Assembly (NCBI RefSeq): GCF_026012015.1
Contig: NZ_BRXR01000001.1
Location: 2,629,501-2,693,500, forward strand
Length of the DNA stretch: 64,000 nucleotides
Source of the DNA: Clostridium omnivorum
Lineage (GTDB): Bacteria; Bacillota; Clostridia; Clostridiales; Clostridiaceae
Direction: 5' to 3'
Shown here: positions 33,400-42,708 of the stretch, piece after piece
Layout: every line of letters begins with the position of its first letter
Position numbering within the stretch: the first letter of the stretch is position 1
The notes under the pieces: generated by a model
Seen by the model: only the letters and a program-made list of their open reading frames with translations
Database searches by the model: none
Told to the model about the DNA's origin: nothing
Program-made: the position numbers and the translations under genes

Positions 33400-34281
33400 T
33401 CAAAGCGACTTAACAGAATAAGCAAAGTCAGATAAGGTCATCCCAGTGGCCTTTTTAAAATGTCTTGAAAAATAATGGATTGATGAATAACCTAATATAT
33501 CTGCTATTTGAGTAAAATTCATTTCTTCTTCACGGATAAGCCTTTTTGCTTCCTCAATTTTCAAGCTTTTAAAATATTCTATTACTCCAGTTCCGGTTTT
33601 TTCTTTAAAAACAGTTTTAAGATTTGTTTTGCTCATGTTTGAAAATTTACATACATCTTCAAAGGTCAAGTTATTATTTATATTGTCTTGCAGAAAGCCA
33701 ATAATCTTGGTGGTCATATTATTATCAGATCTTTCCTTTACTGAAGAGGATAATCTAACCTCTTTAGTAATGCTTTTATCCCTTCTAACAAGATTTATTA
33801 AAAATTCTTCTAAATATATTTTTATTAGTTGCTCACATCCGAAAATTACATTATCCCGGAATTCAAGTTTTTTTAATTCAGATTCACTTAAATCAGAAGA
33901 AAATGCATTTCTTGCTTCTTTTACAATGTTAGATAATAATTTTCTATTAGCGTCATCTGCACTTAATATTTTATTTTCAAAAAATGCCATTGAAGGAGAA
34001 TTGCAATAAAAGGATATTACAATTAGGTTAGGAGCAACTTTTCCATTAGCCCATAAATTATGAAATTCATTAGGCTTATGAAAGATAATTTCTCCTTGAT
34101 TAAGCTTATAACCATTGGTGTCAGCCATTATTTCCACTTCACCTTTATCCACATAAACAAACTCCCAAAAGTTATGAGACTCACCTTCATAAATGTAATT
34201 TTTGGCAAATTCAAAATAGTGTACTGTGACAATTTCTTTTATATTGAATTCCTCTTTTAATAAAGTCTTAACATAGCTCAT
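33400..34281 (-). CDS. AraC family transcription regulator with cupin sensor
   Basis: 293 residues from the ATG at 34281 (AAGG site 8 bases before); a GTG at 34290 is less likely. N-terminal cupin-like ligand domain (HNFWEFVYVDKGEVEIMADTNGYKLNQGEIIFHKPNEFHNLW, about 36-80) and C-terminal paired HTH (TFEDVCKFSNMSKTNLKTVFKEKTG; FTQIADILGYSSIHYFSRHFKKATG). Divergent from galE, so it probably controls the galE-nahK unit in response to a sugar. The inducer is not predictable. Confidence 0.9.
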   Translation of the reverse strand: MSYVKTLLKEEFNIKEIVTVHYFEFAKNYIYEGESHNFWEFVYVDKGEVEIMADTNGYKLNQGEIIFHKPNEFHNLWANGKVAPNLIVISFYCNSPSMAFFENKILSADDANRKLLSNIVKEARNAFSSDLSESELKKLEFRDNVIFGCEQLIKIYLEEFLINLVRRDKSITKEVRLSSSVKERSDNNMTTKIIGFLQDNINNNLTFEDVCKFSNMSKTNLKTVFKEKTGTGVIEYFKSLKIEEAKRLIREEEMNFTQIADILGYSSIHYFSRHFKKATGMTLSDFAYSVKSL

Positions 34282-34451
34282 AATAGTCACCTTAAGTAAT
34301 AAAAATTCTTATATATATCATAGCTTAATAAATTGGTTATTTAAAGACTAAAAGTGTAAAATTCTAGTCTTTTTTGATAAATAAATTACTGATTGAAAAA
34401 TATACAATAAAGGTAGTTAAAATAAAAAGTTAAGTTAAAGGAGAGAGTGAA

Positions 34452-35465
34452 ATGGCAGTTTTGGTTACAGGAGGAGCTGGCTATATTGGCAGCCATACTT
34501 CAGTCCAATTAATTGAAAAAGGCAATGACATTGTAATTGTAGATAACCTTATTAATAGTAATGAGGAAGCCTTGCACAGAGTTAGAAAAATAACAGGTAA
34601 AGATTTTAAATTCTATAAGGTTGATTTACTTAACAAGACCGACTTAAGGAAAATATTTCATGAAAATCAAATTGATTCTGTTATACATTTTGCTGGATTA
34701 AAGGCAGTAGGGGAATCAGTATCAATACCACTTAGATATTACGAAAACAACCTTATTAGTACACTAAATTTATGTGAAGTTATGAATGAATTTAATGTTA
34801 AGAAGCTTGTATTCAGTTCCTCAGCAACAGTTTATGGAAATCCTAGTACAGTTCCTATAACTGAGGATTTTCCACTAAGCGCAACGAATCCATATGGAAG
34901 AACAAAGCTTATGATTGAGGAAATACTTAGAGATTTATATATATCTGATAATAGCTGGAATATAGCATTACTTCGATATTTTAATCCAATCGGTGCTCAT
35001 AAAAGTGGGCTTATAGGTGAAGATCCTAAGGGTATACCTAATAATTTAGTTCCATATATAGCACAGGTAGCTTGTGGTAAGCTTGAATGCTTGAAAGTTT
35101 TTGGAGATGACTATCCAACAAAAGATGGCACTGGAGTAAGAGATTATATCCATGTAGAGGATTTAGCAGATGGGCACCTTAAAGCCCTAGAAAAGTTAAA
35201 CGCAAATCCTGGGATACAGGCTTATAATCTTGGGACAGGCAATGGGTATACAGTGCTTGAAGTAGTAGAAGCATATTCAAAAGCTTGTGGTAAGGAAATA
35301 CCTTATAAAATAGCACCCAAAAGACCTGGAGATGTGGCAGCTTGCTATGCTGATACTTCTAAAGCACTAGAAGAGCTAGGCTTTTCAGCTAGAAGAACTC
35401 TAGAGGATATGTGCAGAGATTCATGGAATTGGCAATCAAACAATCCAAATGGATATGAGATATAA
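34452..35465 (+). CDS. galE: UDP-glucose/UDP-GlcNAc 4-epimerase
   Basis: 337 residues, RBS AAAGGAG. NAD-binding GGAGYIGSH (7-15), catalytic SSSATVYG and Y148xxxK152 (YGRTK), RYFNPIGAHKSG and the GTGVRDYIHVEDL segment. It interconverts UDP-glucose and UDP-galactose; clostridial forms often also take UDP-GlcNAc/GalNAc. It is first in a tight unit with the nucleotidyltransferase (18-base gap) and the HexNAc kinase-like gene, which suggests it closes a salvage route for amino sugars or galactose. Confidence 0.93.
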   Translation: MAVLVTGGAGYIGSHTSVQLIEKGNDIVIVDNLINSNEEALHRVRKITGKDFKFYKVDLLNKTDLRKIFHENQIDSVIHFAGLKAVGESVSIPLRYYENNLISTLNLCEVMNEFNVKKLVFSSSATVYGNPSTVPITEDFPLSATNPYGRTKLMIEEILRDLYISDNSWNIALLRYFNPIGAHKSGLIGEDPKGIPNNLVPYIAQVACGKLECLKVFGDDYPTKDGTGVRDYIHVEDLADGHLKALEKLNANPGIQAYNLGTGNGYTVLEVVEAYSKACGKEIPYKIAPKRPGDVAACYADTSKALEELGFSARRTLEDMCRDSWNWQSNNPNGYEI

Positions 35466-35482
35466 ATGAAAGGAGAACTAGT

Positions 35483-36409
35483 ATGATAAAACCAACTTTA
35501 GTAATAATGGCAGCTGGAATGGGAAGTAGATATGGAGGCTTAAAGCAAATAGAACCAGTGGGACCAAATGGTGAGATTATAATGGATTATTCAATCTATG
35601 ATGCATTGAAGGCTAACTTTGGTAAAGTAGTATTTATTATAAAAAAGGAAATAGAAGAAGCCTTTAAACAAACTATAGGTGATAGAATTAGCAGTATTAT
35701 TGATACAGCATATGTTTATCAGGAAGTGTCGGCTTATATACCTTTAAATTATAGTGTACATGAAGGAAGGGTTAAACCTTGGGGCACAGCTCATGCAGTT
35801 TTATGCTGTAAAGATATAGTTGATACACCTTTTGCTGTAATCAATGCAGATGATTTTTACGGCTCAACTTCTTTTGAGGAAATTGGTAAGTATCTTTCAG
35901 AAGTTAAGGATAGCGAAGACTTTTACAATTATGCTATGATTGGCTTTCAACTTGAAAATACTCTTACAGAACATGGAACTGTAGCTAGAGGTGTATGTAA
36001 TGTAGATCCTTATAATTATTTAGTTGATATAAATGAAAGAACTAAGATTAAAAAGTTTGGGGAAGAGGCAAAGTATACTGAGGATGGAGAAAATTGGATA
36101 AACATACCAAAGGAAAGTACAGTATCTATGAATACCTGGGGCTTTACTCCAAGCATATTTAAGGAATTAGAAGCAGGCTTTATGAAGTTTTTAGAGGAAA
36201 ATGAAGCTAATATATTAAAGGCTGAATATTTCATACCAAGTGTTGTTGATAGCCTTATTAAAGAGGGAAAAGCAAAAGTAAAGGTGTTAAAGTCAAAGGA
36301 GCAATGGTATGGGGTTACCTATAAAGAAGATAAGCCTATGGTTCATGAAGCAATTAATAAGCTTATAAGGTCAGGAATATATCCAGAAAAATTATGGGGG
36401 AATAAATAA
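35483..36409 (+). CDS. Sugar-phosphate nucleotidyltransferase
   Basis: 308 residues, RBS AAAGGAG. Rossmann-like nucleotidyltransferase: MAAGMGSRYGGLKQIEPVGPNGE (nucleotide-binding Gly loop and Lys), VINADDFYG (metal aspartates), and the extended C-terminal WGVxx-type region (QWYGVTYKEDKP). It differs from GalU and RmlA in the RYGGLKQ loop. Given the kinase-like gene that overlaps its stop (TAATG), the likely substrate is a HexNAc- or hexose-1-phosphate with UTP. Substrate is inferred, the fold is clear. Confidence 0.85.
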   Translation: MIKPTLVIMAAGMGSRYGGLKQIEPVGPNGEIIMDYSIYDALKANFGKVVFIIKKEIEEAFKQTIGDRISSIIDTAYVYQEVSAYIPLNYSVHEGRVKPWGTAHAVLCCKDIVDTPFAVINADDFYGSTSFEEIGKYLSEVKDSEDFYNYAMIGFQLENTLTEHGTVARGVCNVDPYNYLVDINERTKIKKFGEEAKYTEDGENWINIPKESTVSMNTWGFTPSIFKELEAGFMKFLEENEANILKAEYFIPSVVDSLIKEGKAKVKVLKSKEQWYGVTYKEDKPMVHEAINKLIRSGIYPEKLWGNK

Positions 36410-37518
36410 TGGAAAGTAAATTTAATATTAATGAGATAGTAAATAATTTTCAGTTTACTGGTAAATTCGTAAAAGCAGAGGCTTATGGCTTCGGACATAT
36501 AAATAGTACCTACGCTGTATACTTTGAAAAAGAAGATGGCACAATTCATAGATACATACTTCAAAAAATAAATACAAATATATTTAAATCTCCAGAGAAG
36601 CTTATGGAAAATATAGAAAACGTAACTTCTCATATTAAAAATAAATTGATTACAGCAGGAAGAAATCCTGAGAGAGAGACCTTGGTTATTATAAAAGCTA
36701 AGGATGGAAAAAGCTTTTATAAAAGTGAAAGCGGAGAATACTTTAGAAGTTACGTATTTATTGAGGACGCTCAAACCTATATGCTAGTAGAAAACCCAAA
36801 GCATTTTTATAATGCAGGAAGAGCTTTAGGTAAGTTCCAGCAATACCTTTCCGATTTTCCAGCAGAAAGATTACATGAAACTATACCTGATTTTCACAAT
36901 ACTGAAAAAAGATATGAAGCCTTTTTAAAAGCAGTAAAAGAAGATGTGAAAGGTAGGGCAAAAGAGGTCCAAGATGAAATAAAATTTGTAACTAATCGAG
37001 CAGATGATACCAAGGTACTTGTAAACCTATTAAAGGAAAATAAATTACCACTTCGTGTTACTCATAATGATACAAAGTTCAATAATGTTATGATAGACGA
37101 TGCCACTGGAGAAGGGATATGTGTTATAGATTTAGACACTGTAATGCCTGGATTATCTTTATATGACTTTGGTGATTCTATTCGTTCTGGAGCAGTTACA
37201 GCAGAAGAAGATGAAATTGACCTTTCCAAGGCATGGTTAAGTCTTGAATTATTTGAGAACTTTACTAAAGGCTTTATGGAAACTGCAGGACAGTCACTTA
37301 CAGACATGGAAATTAAGTACTTACCATTTAGTGCTAAGCTCTTGACTTTTGAATGTGGAATGAGATTCCTTACAGATTACTTAAATGGAGATGTATATTT
37401 TAAAATTCACAGAGAAAAACATAATCTTGATAGAGCAAGAAATCAATTTAAAATTGTAGCTGATATGGAAGATAAGTTTGAACAGATGGAAGCCATTGTT
37501 GAAAAGGTATGCCAGTAG
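36409..37518 (+). CDS. nahK: N-acetylhexosamine 1-kinase-like phosphotransferase
   Basis: 369 residues, APH-like kinase fold. N-terminal YGFGHINSTYAVYFE corresponds to the glycine loop of NahK/LnpB; the catalytic loop is HND-TKFNN (His219, Asp221, Asn226), and the metal Asp241 is in VIDLDTVMPG. NahK phosphorylates GlcNAc or GalNAc at C1 in the bifidobacterial LNB/GNB pathway. Here it is translationally coupled to a nucleotidyltransferase and sits with galE, so GlcNAc or GalNAc could pass to UDP-HexNAc and be epimerised. No lacto-N-biose phosphorylase gene is present. Family call moderately strong. Confidence 0.8.
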   Translation: MESKFNINEIVNNFQFTGKFVKAEAYGFGHINSTYAVYFEKEDGTIHRYILQKINTNIFKSPEKLMENIENVTSHIKNKLITAGRNPERETLVIIKAKDGKSFYKSESGEYFRSYVFIEDAQTYMLVENPKHFYNAGRALGKFQQYLSDFPAERLHETIPDFHNTEKRYEAFLKAVKEDVKGRAKEVQDEIKFVTNRADDTKVLVNLLKENKLPLRVTHNDTKFNNVMIDDATGEGICVIDLDTVMPGLSLYDFGDSIRSGAVTAEEDEIDLSKAWLSLELFENFTKGFMETAGQSLTDMEIKYLPFSAKLLTFECGMRFLTDYLNGDVYFKIHREKHNLDRARNQFKIVADMEDKFEQMEAIVEKVCQ

Positions 37519-37672
37519 CTGGAAGTATTCTTTTAAACGCTAAATAATAAAAAATTAAAACCAGGTTATGTAAGAAGAGGAAATATGGAAATAGTGTATA
37601 GGTTTTCTTGCATAATATAAAGAAAAAAGCAAATAATTATTTTAAATTATTAAAAAAATGAAAGAAAATATA
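37519..37672. other. Gap between nahK-like gene and the T-box promoter
   Basis: No reading frame, terminator with a clear T tract or repeat was found in this AT-rich stretch. Confidence 0.3.
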
Positions 37673-37701
37673 TTGACTAATGCATTTTTGATGTATATAA
37701 T
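37673..37701 (+). promoter_or_regulatory. Promoter of the asnA T-box transcript
   Basis: TTGACT (37673-37678), 17-base spacer, TATAAT (37696-37701). Confidence 0.8.
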
Positions 37702-37707
37702 AATATC

Positions 37708-37997
37708 AATAGTTCTAAAAAGCTTTGACGAGAAGAGTAGTTATAGAAGTTTAATCAAAGAGAGTCGGCGCTTTGGTGAGAGTCCGATATTAAAACTATA
37801 ATGAAGAACATCTCTGAGCTTCCAATCGAAATCTAAAAGATAGTAGACTTGGACGGAGCCACACCGTTACAGCGTGGACAGTATCGAATTATCATTTGTT
37901 CCGTACTGATTGAGGGAGCTTTTGTAAGCTAATTTAGGTGGTACCGCGGAAGTAATATAACCTTTCGTCCTAGTTATTAGGATGAAGGGTTTTTTGT
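37708..37997 (+). ncRNA. Asn-specific T-box leader
   Basis: T-box sequence AGGTGGTACCGCGG at 37936-37949, preceded by the long Stem I and Stem III region and followed by a terminator (37959-37997, CTTTCGTCCTA pairing with TAGGATGAAGG, then a T run). The Stem I specifier bulge reads AATGAAGAACATCTC, with AAC (Asn) at 37807-37809. Uncharged tRNA-Asn should stabilise the antiterminator. The downstream asnA matches the specifier. Confidence 0.92.
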
Positions 37998-37998
37998 T

Positions 37999-38178
37999 TT
38001 GCCATGGCAATTTACTGCAAAACTGGCCAGAATTGCAGTGACTTTAGACATTCTAAGAAATTATTTTAATTAAAGATAGCTTAAATGAACTATTACTAAA
38101 AATAATTAGCTTTTTAAAGAAAAGTAAGTCAGTGTATAGGTAAAATTTCTATACTAAAAATTTGAAGGAGTGAAGATT
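37999..38178 (+). other. Untranslated stretch between T-box terminator and asnA
   Basis: About 180 bases with two palindromes: TTGCCATGGCAA (37999-38010) and a 26-base near palindrome 38014-38039 made of ACTGCAA/TTGCAGT arms around CTGGCCAG. Unusually long for a T-box leader, which normally ends near the ribosome site. Confidence 0.5.
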
Positions 38179-39192
38179 ATGGCAAAGGAATTAATAATAC
38201 CAAAGGGATATAAATCTATATTAGCACTTAGAGAAACTGAAATAGCAATAAAGAAGACAAAAGACTTTTTTGAAAGAAGATTATCGGAAGCATTAAGACT
38301 CACTAGGGTCTCTGCTCCTCTATTTGTGGAAAAAGAAACAGGTATTAACGATAACCTAAATGGGGTTGAAAGACCTGTAGCTTTTGATGTAAAGGCTATG
38401 GTAGGCAGCAGTGTAGAGGTTGTTCATTCTTTAGCTAAGTGGAAGAGAATGGCTCTATATAGGTATGGTTTTTCATCCGGTGAGGGGCTATATACAGATA
38501 TGAATGCTATAAGAAGAGATGAAGATATGGATAATCTGCATTCTATCTATGTAGATCAGTGGGATTGGGAAATGGTATTAGATAAGAAAGACAGAACTGA
38601 AGCTAAATTGAAGGAAGTAGTTAAAGCAATTTATAGGGTGTTTAAAGATACGGAATGGTATATACATGGAGAATACCCTGAAATTGAAAAGTGCCTTCCT
38701 GAGGAAATACATTTTATAACTTCACAGGAATTAGAGGATAAATTCCCAGAGCTTACCCCAAGACAAAGAGAGGATGCTATATGTAAAGAATGGGGTGCTG
38801 TATTTATAATGAAAATAGGAGGAACATTAGAATCCGGAGAAAAGCACGATGGAAGATCTCCTGATTATGATGATTGGGAACTAAATGGTGATATATTATT
38901 TTGGTATCCTGTTTTAGATAGAGCCGTTGAACTCTCGTCAATGGGAATAAGGGTGGATGAGAAGGCTCTCTTAAAACAACTGAAGGCAGCAGATTGTGAG
39001 CACAGAAAGGACCTTCCTTTTCATAAAATGCTTTTAGATGGAAAACTTCCATACACTGTTGGAGGAGGTATTGGGCAATCAAGAATATGCATGTACTTCC
39101 TAAGAAAAGCGCATGTAGGAGAAGTGCAAGCATCCATTTGGCCGAAGGAAATGGCAGAGTTATGTGAAAGTACAGGAATTGAACTATTATAA
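38179..39192 (+). CDS. asnA: Aspartate-ammonia ligase (asparagine synthetase A)
   Basis: 337 residues from ATG 38179, GGAG 8 bases upstream; GTG 38170 overlaps that site. The protein is a class II aminoacyl-tRNA-synthetase-like fold: [38 protein letters not shown], the QWDWE motif and the C-terminal [11 protein letters not shown] motif. It makes asparagine from aspartate, ammonia and ATP. The Asn T-box upstream gives direct control by tRNA-Asn charging. Confidence 0.96.
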   Translation: MAKELIIPKGYKSILALRETEIAIKKTKDFFERRLSEALRLTRVSAPLFVEKETGINDNLNGVERPVAFDVKAMVGSSVEVVHSLAKWKRMALYRYGFSSGEGLYTDMNAIRRDEDMDNLHSIYVDQWDWEMVLDKKDRTEAKLKEVVKAIYRVFKDTEWYIHGEYPEIEKCLPEEIHFITSQELEDKFPELTPRQREDAICKEWGAVFIMKIGGTLESGEKHDGRSPDYDDWELNGDILFWYPVLDRAVELSSMGIRVDEKALLKQLKAADCEHRKDLPFHKMLLDGKLPYTVGGGIGQSRICMYFLRKAHVGEVQASIWPKEMAELCESTGIELL

Positions 39193-39220
39193 GGGGCATG
39201 TTTGCCCCTTTTTTTTATTC
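39191..39220 (+). terminator. Intrinsic terminator after asnA
   Basis: AAGGGGCA/TGCCCCTT with TGTT loop and T8; overlaps the asnA stop codon. Confidence 0.9.
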
Positions 39221-41380
39221 TTCTTCCATAAGTCCGCTGTCCTTAAATTTTGCTACAAATCGAACAATAAGACCTCTAAATAGTGATTTCCAGGCGAGTC
39301 CTATAACGATGAAAACTACAAAGTAAATTTCCAAGATTAGTCCGTTTGTAATAAGCACATCCCACAAGACACCTCCAACAGCTTCTCTCATGCCTGCTAT
39401 TGCATAAGTAAAAGGAAGAAATGGGTTTAAATGCTGAAAGAATGCTGGAGTTACTTCAATAGGAAAAGTGCCTCCAGAAGCAGATATCTGAAGTACCAGC
39501 AGTATCATAGATAGTGCTTTGCCTACATTTCCGAATACTGATACTAAGGTATATACTATCATACTGAAGATAAGGCTTATATACATGGCATAGACTATAA
39601 ATACCAGAATATTAGATACATAGACCTTAAGCAGGTATATATCTCCCAAGGTAACTGCTAAGGCTTGCAATAGTGCAATAGTCAAAAATGTTAGATAGCG
39701 GCCTAGATAAGCTTCTTGTAAGGTCATAGAGACACCTTCAAGGGGCTTATGAACATCTACAGATAAAATAGACACCAGTATAAGTGCACCTACCCAAAGG
39801 GACAGGGTTGTAAAAAAAGGTGCCATACCTGAGCCATAGTTTGGTATAGGGAAAAGTCTGTTTTGAACTACATTTACTGGATTTGCTATAAAATCAGCTT
39901 CCTTACGAGCATCTAATTTTAGTAATCTAATTACTTCATTTAGGCTAGCATCATTATCTAAAGCTCTAAGTTTTTCAGCAGTAGAATGGATAGAGCTTTC
40001 TATGGACGGTAGATTTTTTTTAAGCTCAATAATATCAGCTATTCCAGTATTAGTACCCTTATTGGCCTTTTGAATCAAATCTGAAGCTGCAGGCAAATTG
40101 TTATTAGCATCTTGTAGCAGCTTAAGAGTGTTACTAGCTGCAGTAATTGAATTAGAAAGTATATTATCTACTTCAGGAGCAATGGTTGAGTCATAATTAT
40201 TTATAATATTGTCTAAGAAACTTCCAATTGCTGTACTATCCTGCTTTAGTTTATTTAGTAGGCTAGCAGCATCTTGATCCTTGTTATCTATGGCCTTAAT
40301 AACAGAATCAATATCAGTGGATATACTCTGAAGTTTGATTTTATGCGCTTTTAATGAGTTTGTTAAGCTGACTATAGTTTTATTGCTAGAATTATTTCCA
40401 AGAGAATTTATTAATTCAAGAAGATTATCAATTTTATTTATGGCCTGAGTATTTGTATCCTTTGCTTTTACAAAAGCTTCTCTTGCTTTTACAGGATCCG
40501 ATTCTATAAGATTTAAAGCTTGGTTTATTAAAGTTTCTGTTGTGCTAGAAATACTTCTAAGTACAATTAATTCCTGCTTTATAAAAGGACTTAAATTTCT
40601 TAAGGTATCCTGTGATTTAGTTAAAAAGCTCTGTCCTTTTGTAACAATATCAGTAGTTTTTTTAATAGTATCGTCTATTAAGGGGAGGTCGTTTTGAATT
40701 CTGTTTAATAGACCTTGAAGCACTATTGCGCCATCGTACACATCATTTACTGCCTTATTTATTTCAGGTATTCGTCTATCTACCTCAAAAATCATTTCCA
40801 TTAGTGTTTTTAGCTGAGGCTTTCCTTTTTCAAGTTCAATACCTAGTCTATTAAAAATATCAAAAATAAGTCCGTTAACAGTTTCTATAAAGGTGGTTGT
40901 AACTTGCTGCTGTATACTGGTAACACCCTTTTGAGTTATTTTAGGAGCCACTGCATTTATCTTTTCATTAACAGAATAAATAATATCTGCCTTGTGTGGA
41001 TTATCCTTAGTTATTGATAAAATGCTGTCAGAAAAGTTTTCAGGTATAGTAATACTGGCATAATATTTGCCGTATTTTACGCCATGCTCAGCTTCTTTTT
41101 CATCAACAAATTTCCATCCCATACTAGTGTTGCTCTTTAATTTTTCCACTAATTCATTACCTACATTTATGGTTTTGTCTCTATAGGAACCTCCTTTATC
41201 TCTATTCACTACAGCTACCAAAATTCCTTTTGTATTGCCATAGGGGTCCCATGCTGATTTTATATTGAACCAAGCGTACAATGAAGGCAGTATAACAAGA
41301 GCAATAGTAACTACCAGAGCTACCCAATTTGAAATTATATTTTTAAAATCTCTATTATAAATCTTTAAAACAGTCTTCAT
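39215..41380 (-). CDS. YhgE/Pip family membrane protein
   Basis: 721 residues from the ATG at 41380 (AAAGG site upstream). N-terminal helix (about 20-40, WVALVVTIALVILPSLYAWFNI) opens a roughly 480-residue extracellular part with long coiled-coil stretches (LLNRIQNDLPLIDDTIKKTTDIV..., NTLKLLQDANNNLPAA). The ABC-2-like C-terminal membrane block has five or six helices (about 525-700). YhgE/Pip proteins include a phage-infection protein and type VII secretion (YueB/EsaA) relatives; no ESX genes are nearby. Monocistronic. Confidence 0.85.
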   Translation of the reverse strand: MKTVLKIYNRDFKNIISNWVALVVTIALVILPSLYAWFNIKSAWDPYGNTKGILVAVVNRDKGGSYRDKTINVGNELVEKLKSNTSMGWKFVDEKEAEHGVKYGKYYASITIPENFSDSILSITKDNPHKADIIYSVNEKINAVAPKITQKGVTSIQQQVTTTFIETVNGLIFDIFNRLGIELEKGKPQLKTLMEMIFEVDRRIPEINKAVNDVYDGAIVLQGLLNRIQNDLPLIDDTIKKTTDIVTKGQSFLTKSQDTLRNLSPFIKQELIVLRSISSTTETLINQALNLIESDPVKAREAFVKAKDTNTQAINKIDNLLELINSLGNNSSNKTIVSLTNSLKAHKIKLQSISTDIDSVIKAIDNKDQDAASLLNKLKQDSTAIGSFLDNIINNYDSTIAPEVDNILSNSITAASNTLKLLQDANNNLPAASDLIQKANKGTNTGIADIIELKKNLPSIESSIHSTAEKLRALDNDASLNEVIRLLKLDARKEADFIANPVNVVQNRLFPIPNYGSGMAPFFTTLSLWVGALILVSILSVDVHKPLEGVSMTLQEAYLGRYLTFLTIALLQALAVTLGDIYLLKVYVSNILVFIVYAMYISLIFSMIVYTLVSVFGNVGKALSMILLVLQISASGGTFPIEVTPAFFQHLNPFLPFTYAIAGMREAVGGVLWDVLITNGLILEIYFVVFIVIGLAWKSLFRGLIVRFVAKFKDSGLMEEE

Positions 41381-41498
41381 ATTAAATTCAACCTTTCCTT
41401 TAATTATAATACTTTTATTTTGCATATTACTGAGAAAAAAATGTATGAGGTAGATGTTTATCAGTTTGAAAATAACTTATATTAATTAATAATTATTA

Positions 41499-41527
41499 TT
41501 GATTAATATTCTAAAATATGGTATATT
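41499..41527 (+). promoter_or_regulatory. Promoter of the PDH operon
   Basis: TTGATT (41499-41504), 17-base spacer, TATATT (41522-41527), about 95 bases before pdhA. The surrounding TTAATTAATAATTATTATT run is strongly AT-rich and partly palindromic. Confidence 0.55.
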
Positions 41528-41621
41528 AAAATTGTAATAGATAATTATTTTGAAAATACACATATAAATAAGCGAGTTAAATTTTAATAAGCGAAAAATA
41601 AGAAATATAAGGAGGGTAATC

Positions 41622-42707
41622 ATGATAGCTGAAAACTATAACCCACTAGAAGAAAAGATGTTTAGTATTTTAGACATGAATGGAAATGTCATTAATAAAA
41701 ATTATTTGCCAGAAATTTCAGGTGAAAAACTTGTAGAGTTTTATAAGACTATGCTGCTTACAAGGTGTGCCGATAATAAAGCACTGCAACTTCAAAGACA
41801 AGGAAGGATGCTTACCTATGCACCAAATACAGGTCAAGAAGCAGCACAAGTTGGATCAGCAGCCGCTTTAGAAGAGAGAGATTGGCTTGTACCAGCATTT
41901 AGAGATTTAGGAGCATGGCTTACTAAGGGAGTGACTTTGGAGCAAGTATATCTATATTGGTATGGAAACGAGTTTGGAAGTAAGTTTGATGATAAAGTAA
42001 AAATGATGCCCATATCGGTTCCAATAGCTACACAGTTTAATCATGCTGTTGGTATAGCAATGGCTTCGAAAATTAAAGGAGAAGATGAGGTTACAATTGC
42101 CTATGTTGGTGATGGTGGAACCTCTGAGGGAGATTTCCATGAAGCCCTTAATTTTGCTGGAGTTTTCAATTCACCAGTGGTTTTTATAGTTCAAAACAAC
42201 CAATACGCCATATCAGTTTCAAGAGCTATTCAAACTAAGTCAAGAACCATAGCCCAAAAAGCTGTAGCTTATGGAATGCCAGGAGTTCAAGTAGATGGAA
42301 ATGACCTGCTTGCAATGTATGCAGCAACTAAAGAAGCAGTAGATAGAGCAAGGCGTGGAGAAGGACCAACACTAATTGAGGCACTGACTTATAGATTAGG
42401 TGCTCATACTACTTCAGATGATCCAACAAGATATCGTGAAGCTAGTGAAGTTGAAGAATGGAAAGAAAAAGACCCTATTAAGAGATTAAAAAAGTATTTA
42501 ATAGAAAGTGGACTATGGAGTGAAGAACAGGATGCAGCACAAATAGAAGAATATGAAAATTATGCACTTGAAGTCTTTAAAAAGGTTGAAGAAAGTGGAG
42601 AGACCAAGTTAGAAGATATATTTAAATACCATTATAAAGATATGCCAAAAAATTTAGAAGAACAATATGAAGAATATAAGGCATATATCGAGAGAGAGGT
42701 GAAATAA
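41622..42707 (+). CDS. pdhA: Pyruvate dehydrogenase E1 component, alpha subunit
   Basis: 361 residues, RBS GGAGGG. Thiamine-diphosphate motif GDGGTSEGDFHEALNFAG...QNNQYA (about 167-198) and phosphorylation-loop-like YRLGAHTTSDDPTRYR. N-terminal YAPNTGQEAAQVGSAAALEERDWLVPAFRD is like Bacillus PdhA rather than acetoin or branched-chain E1 alpha. It decarboxylates pyruvate and passes the acetyl group to E2 lipoyl domains. It begins a four-gene operon with 1-18 base gaps. In an anaerobe that should also use pyruvate:ferredoxin oxidoreductase its presence is notable. Confidence 0.88.
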   Translation: MIAENYNPLEEKMFSILDMNGNVINKNYLPEISGEKLVEFYKTMLLTRCADNKALQLQRQGRMLTYAPNTGQEAAQVGSAAALEERDWLVPAFRDLGAWLTKGVTLEQVYLYWYGNEFGSKFDDKVKMMPISVPIATQFNHAVGIAMASKIKGEDEVTIAYVGDGGTSEGDFHEALNFAGVFNSPVVFIVQNNQYAISVSRAIQTKSRTIAQKAVAYGMPGVQVDGNDLLAMYAATKEAVDRARRGEGPTLIEALTYRLGAHTTSDDPTRYREASEVEEWKEKDPIKRLKKYLIESGLWSEEQDAAQIEEYENYALEVFKKVEESGETKLEDIFKYHYKDMPKNLEEQYEEYKAYIEREVK

Positions 42708-42708
42708 T

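Noticed and set aside
36343-36774. 143-codon minus-strand frame across the nucleotidyltransferase/NahK junction
   Set aside because: Antisense to two overlapping real genes, with no ribosome site.
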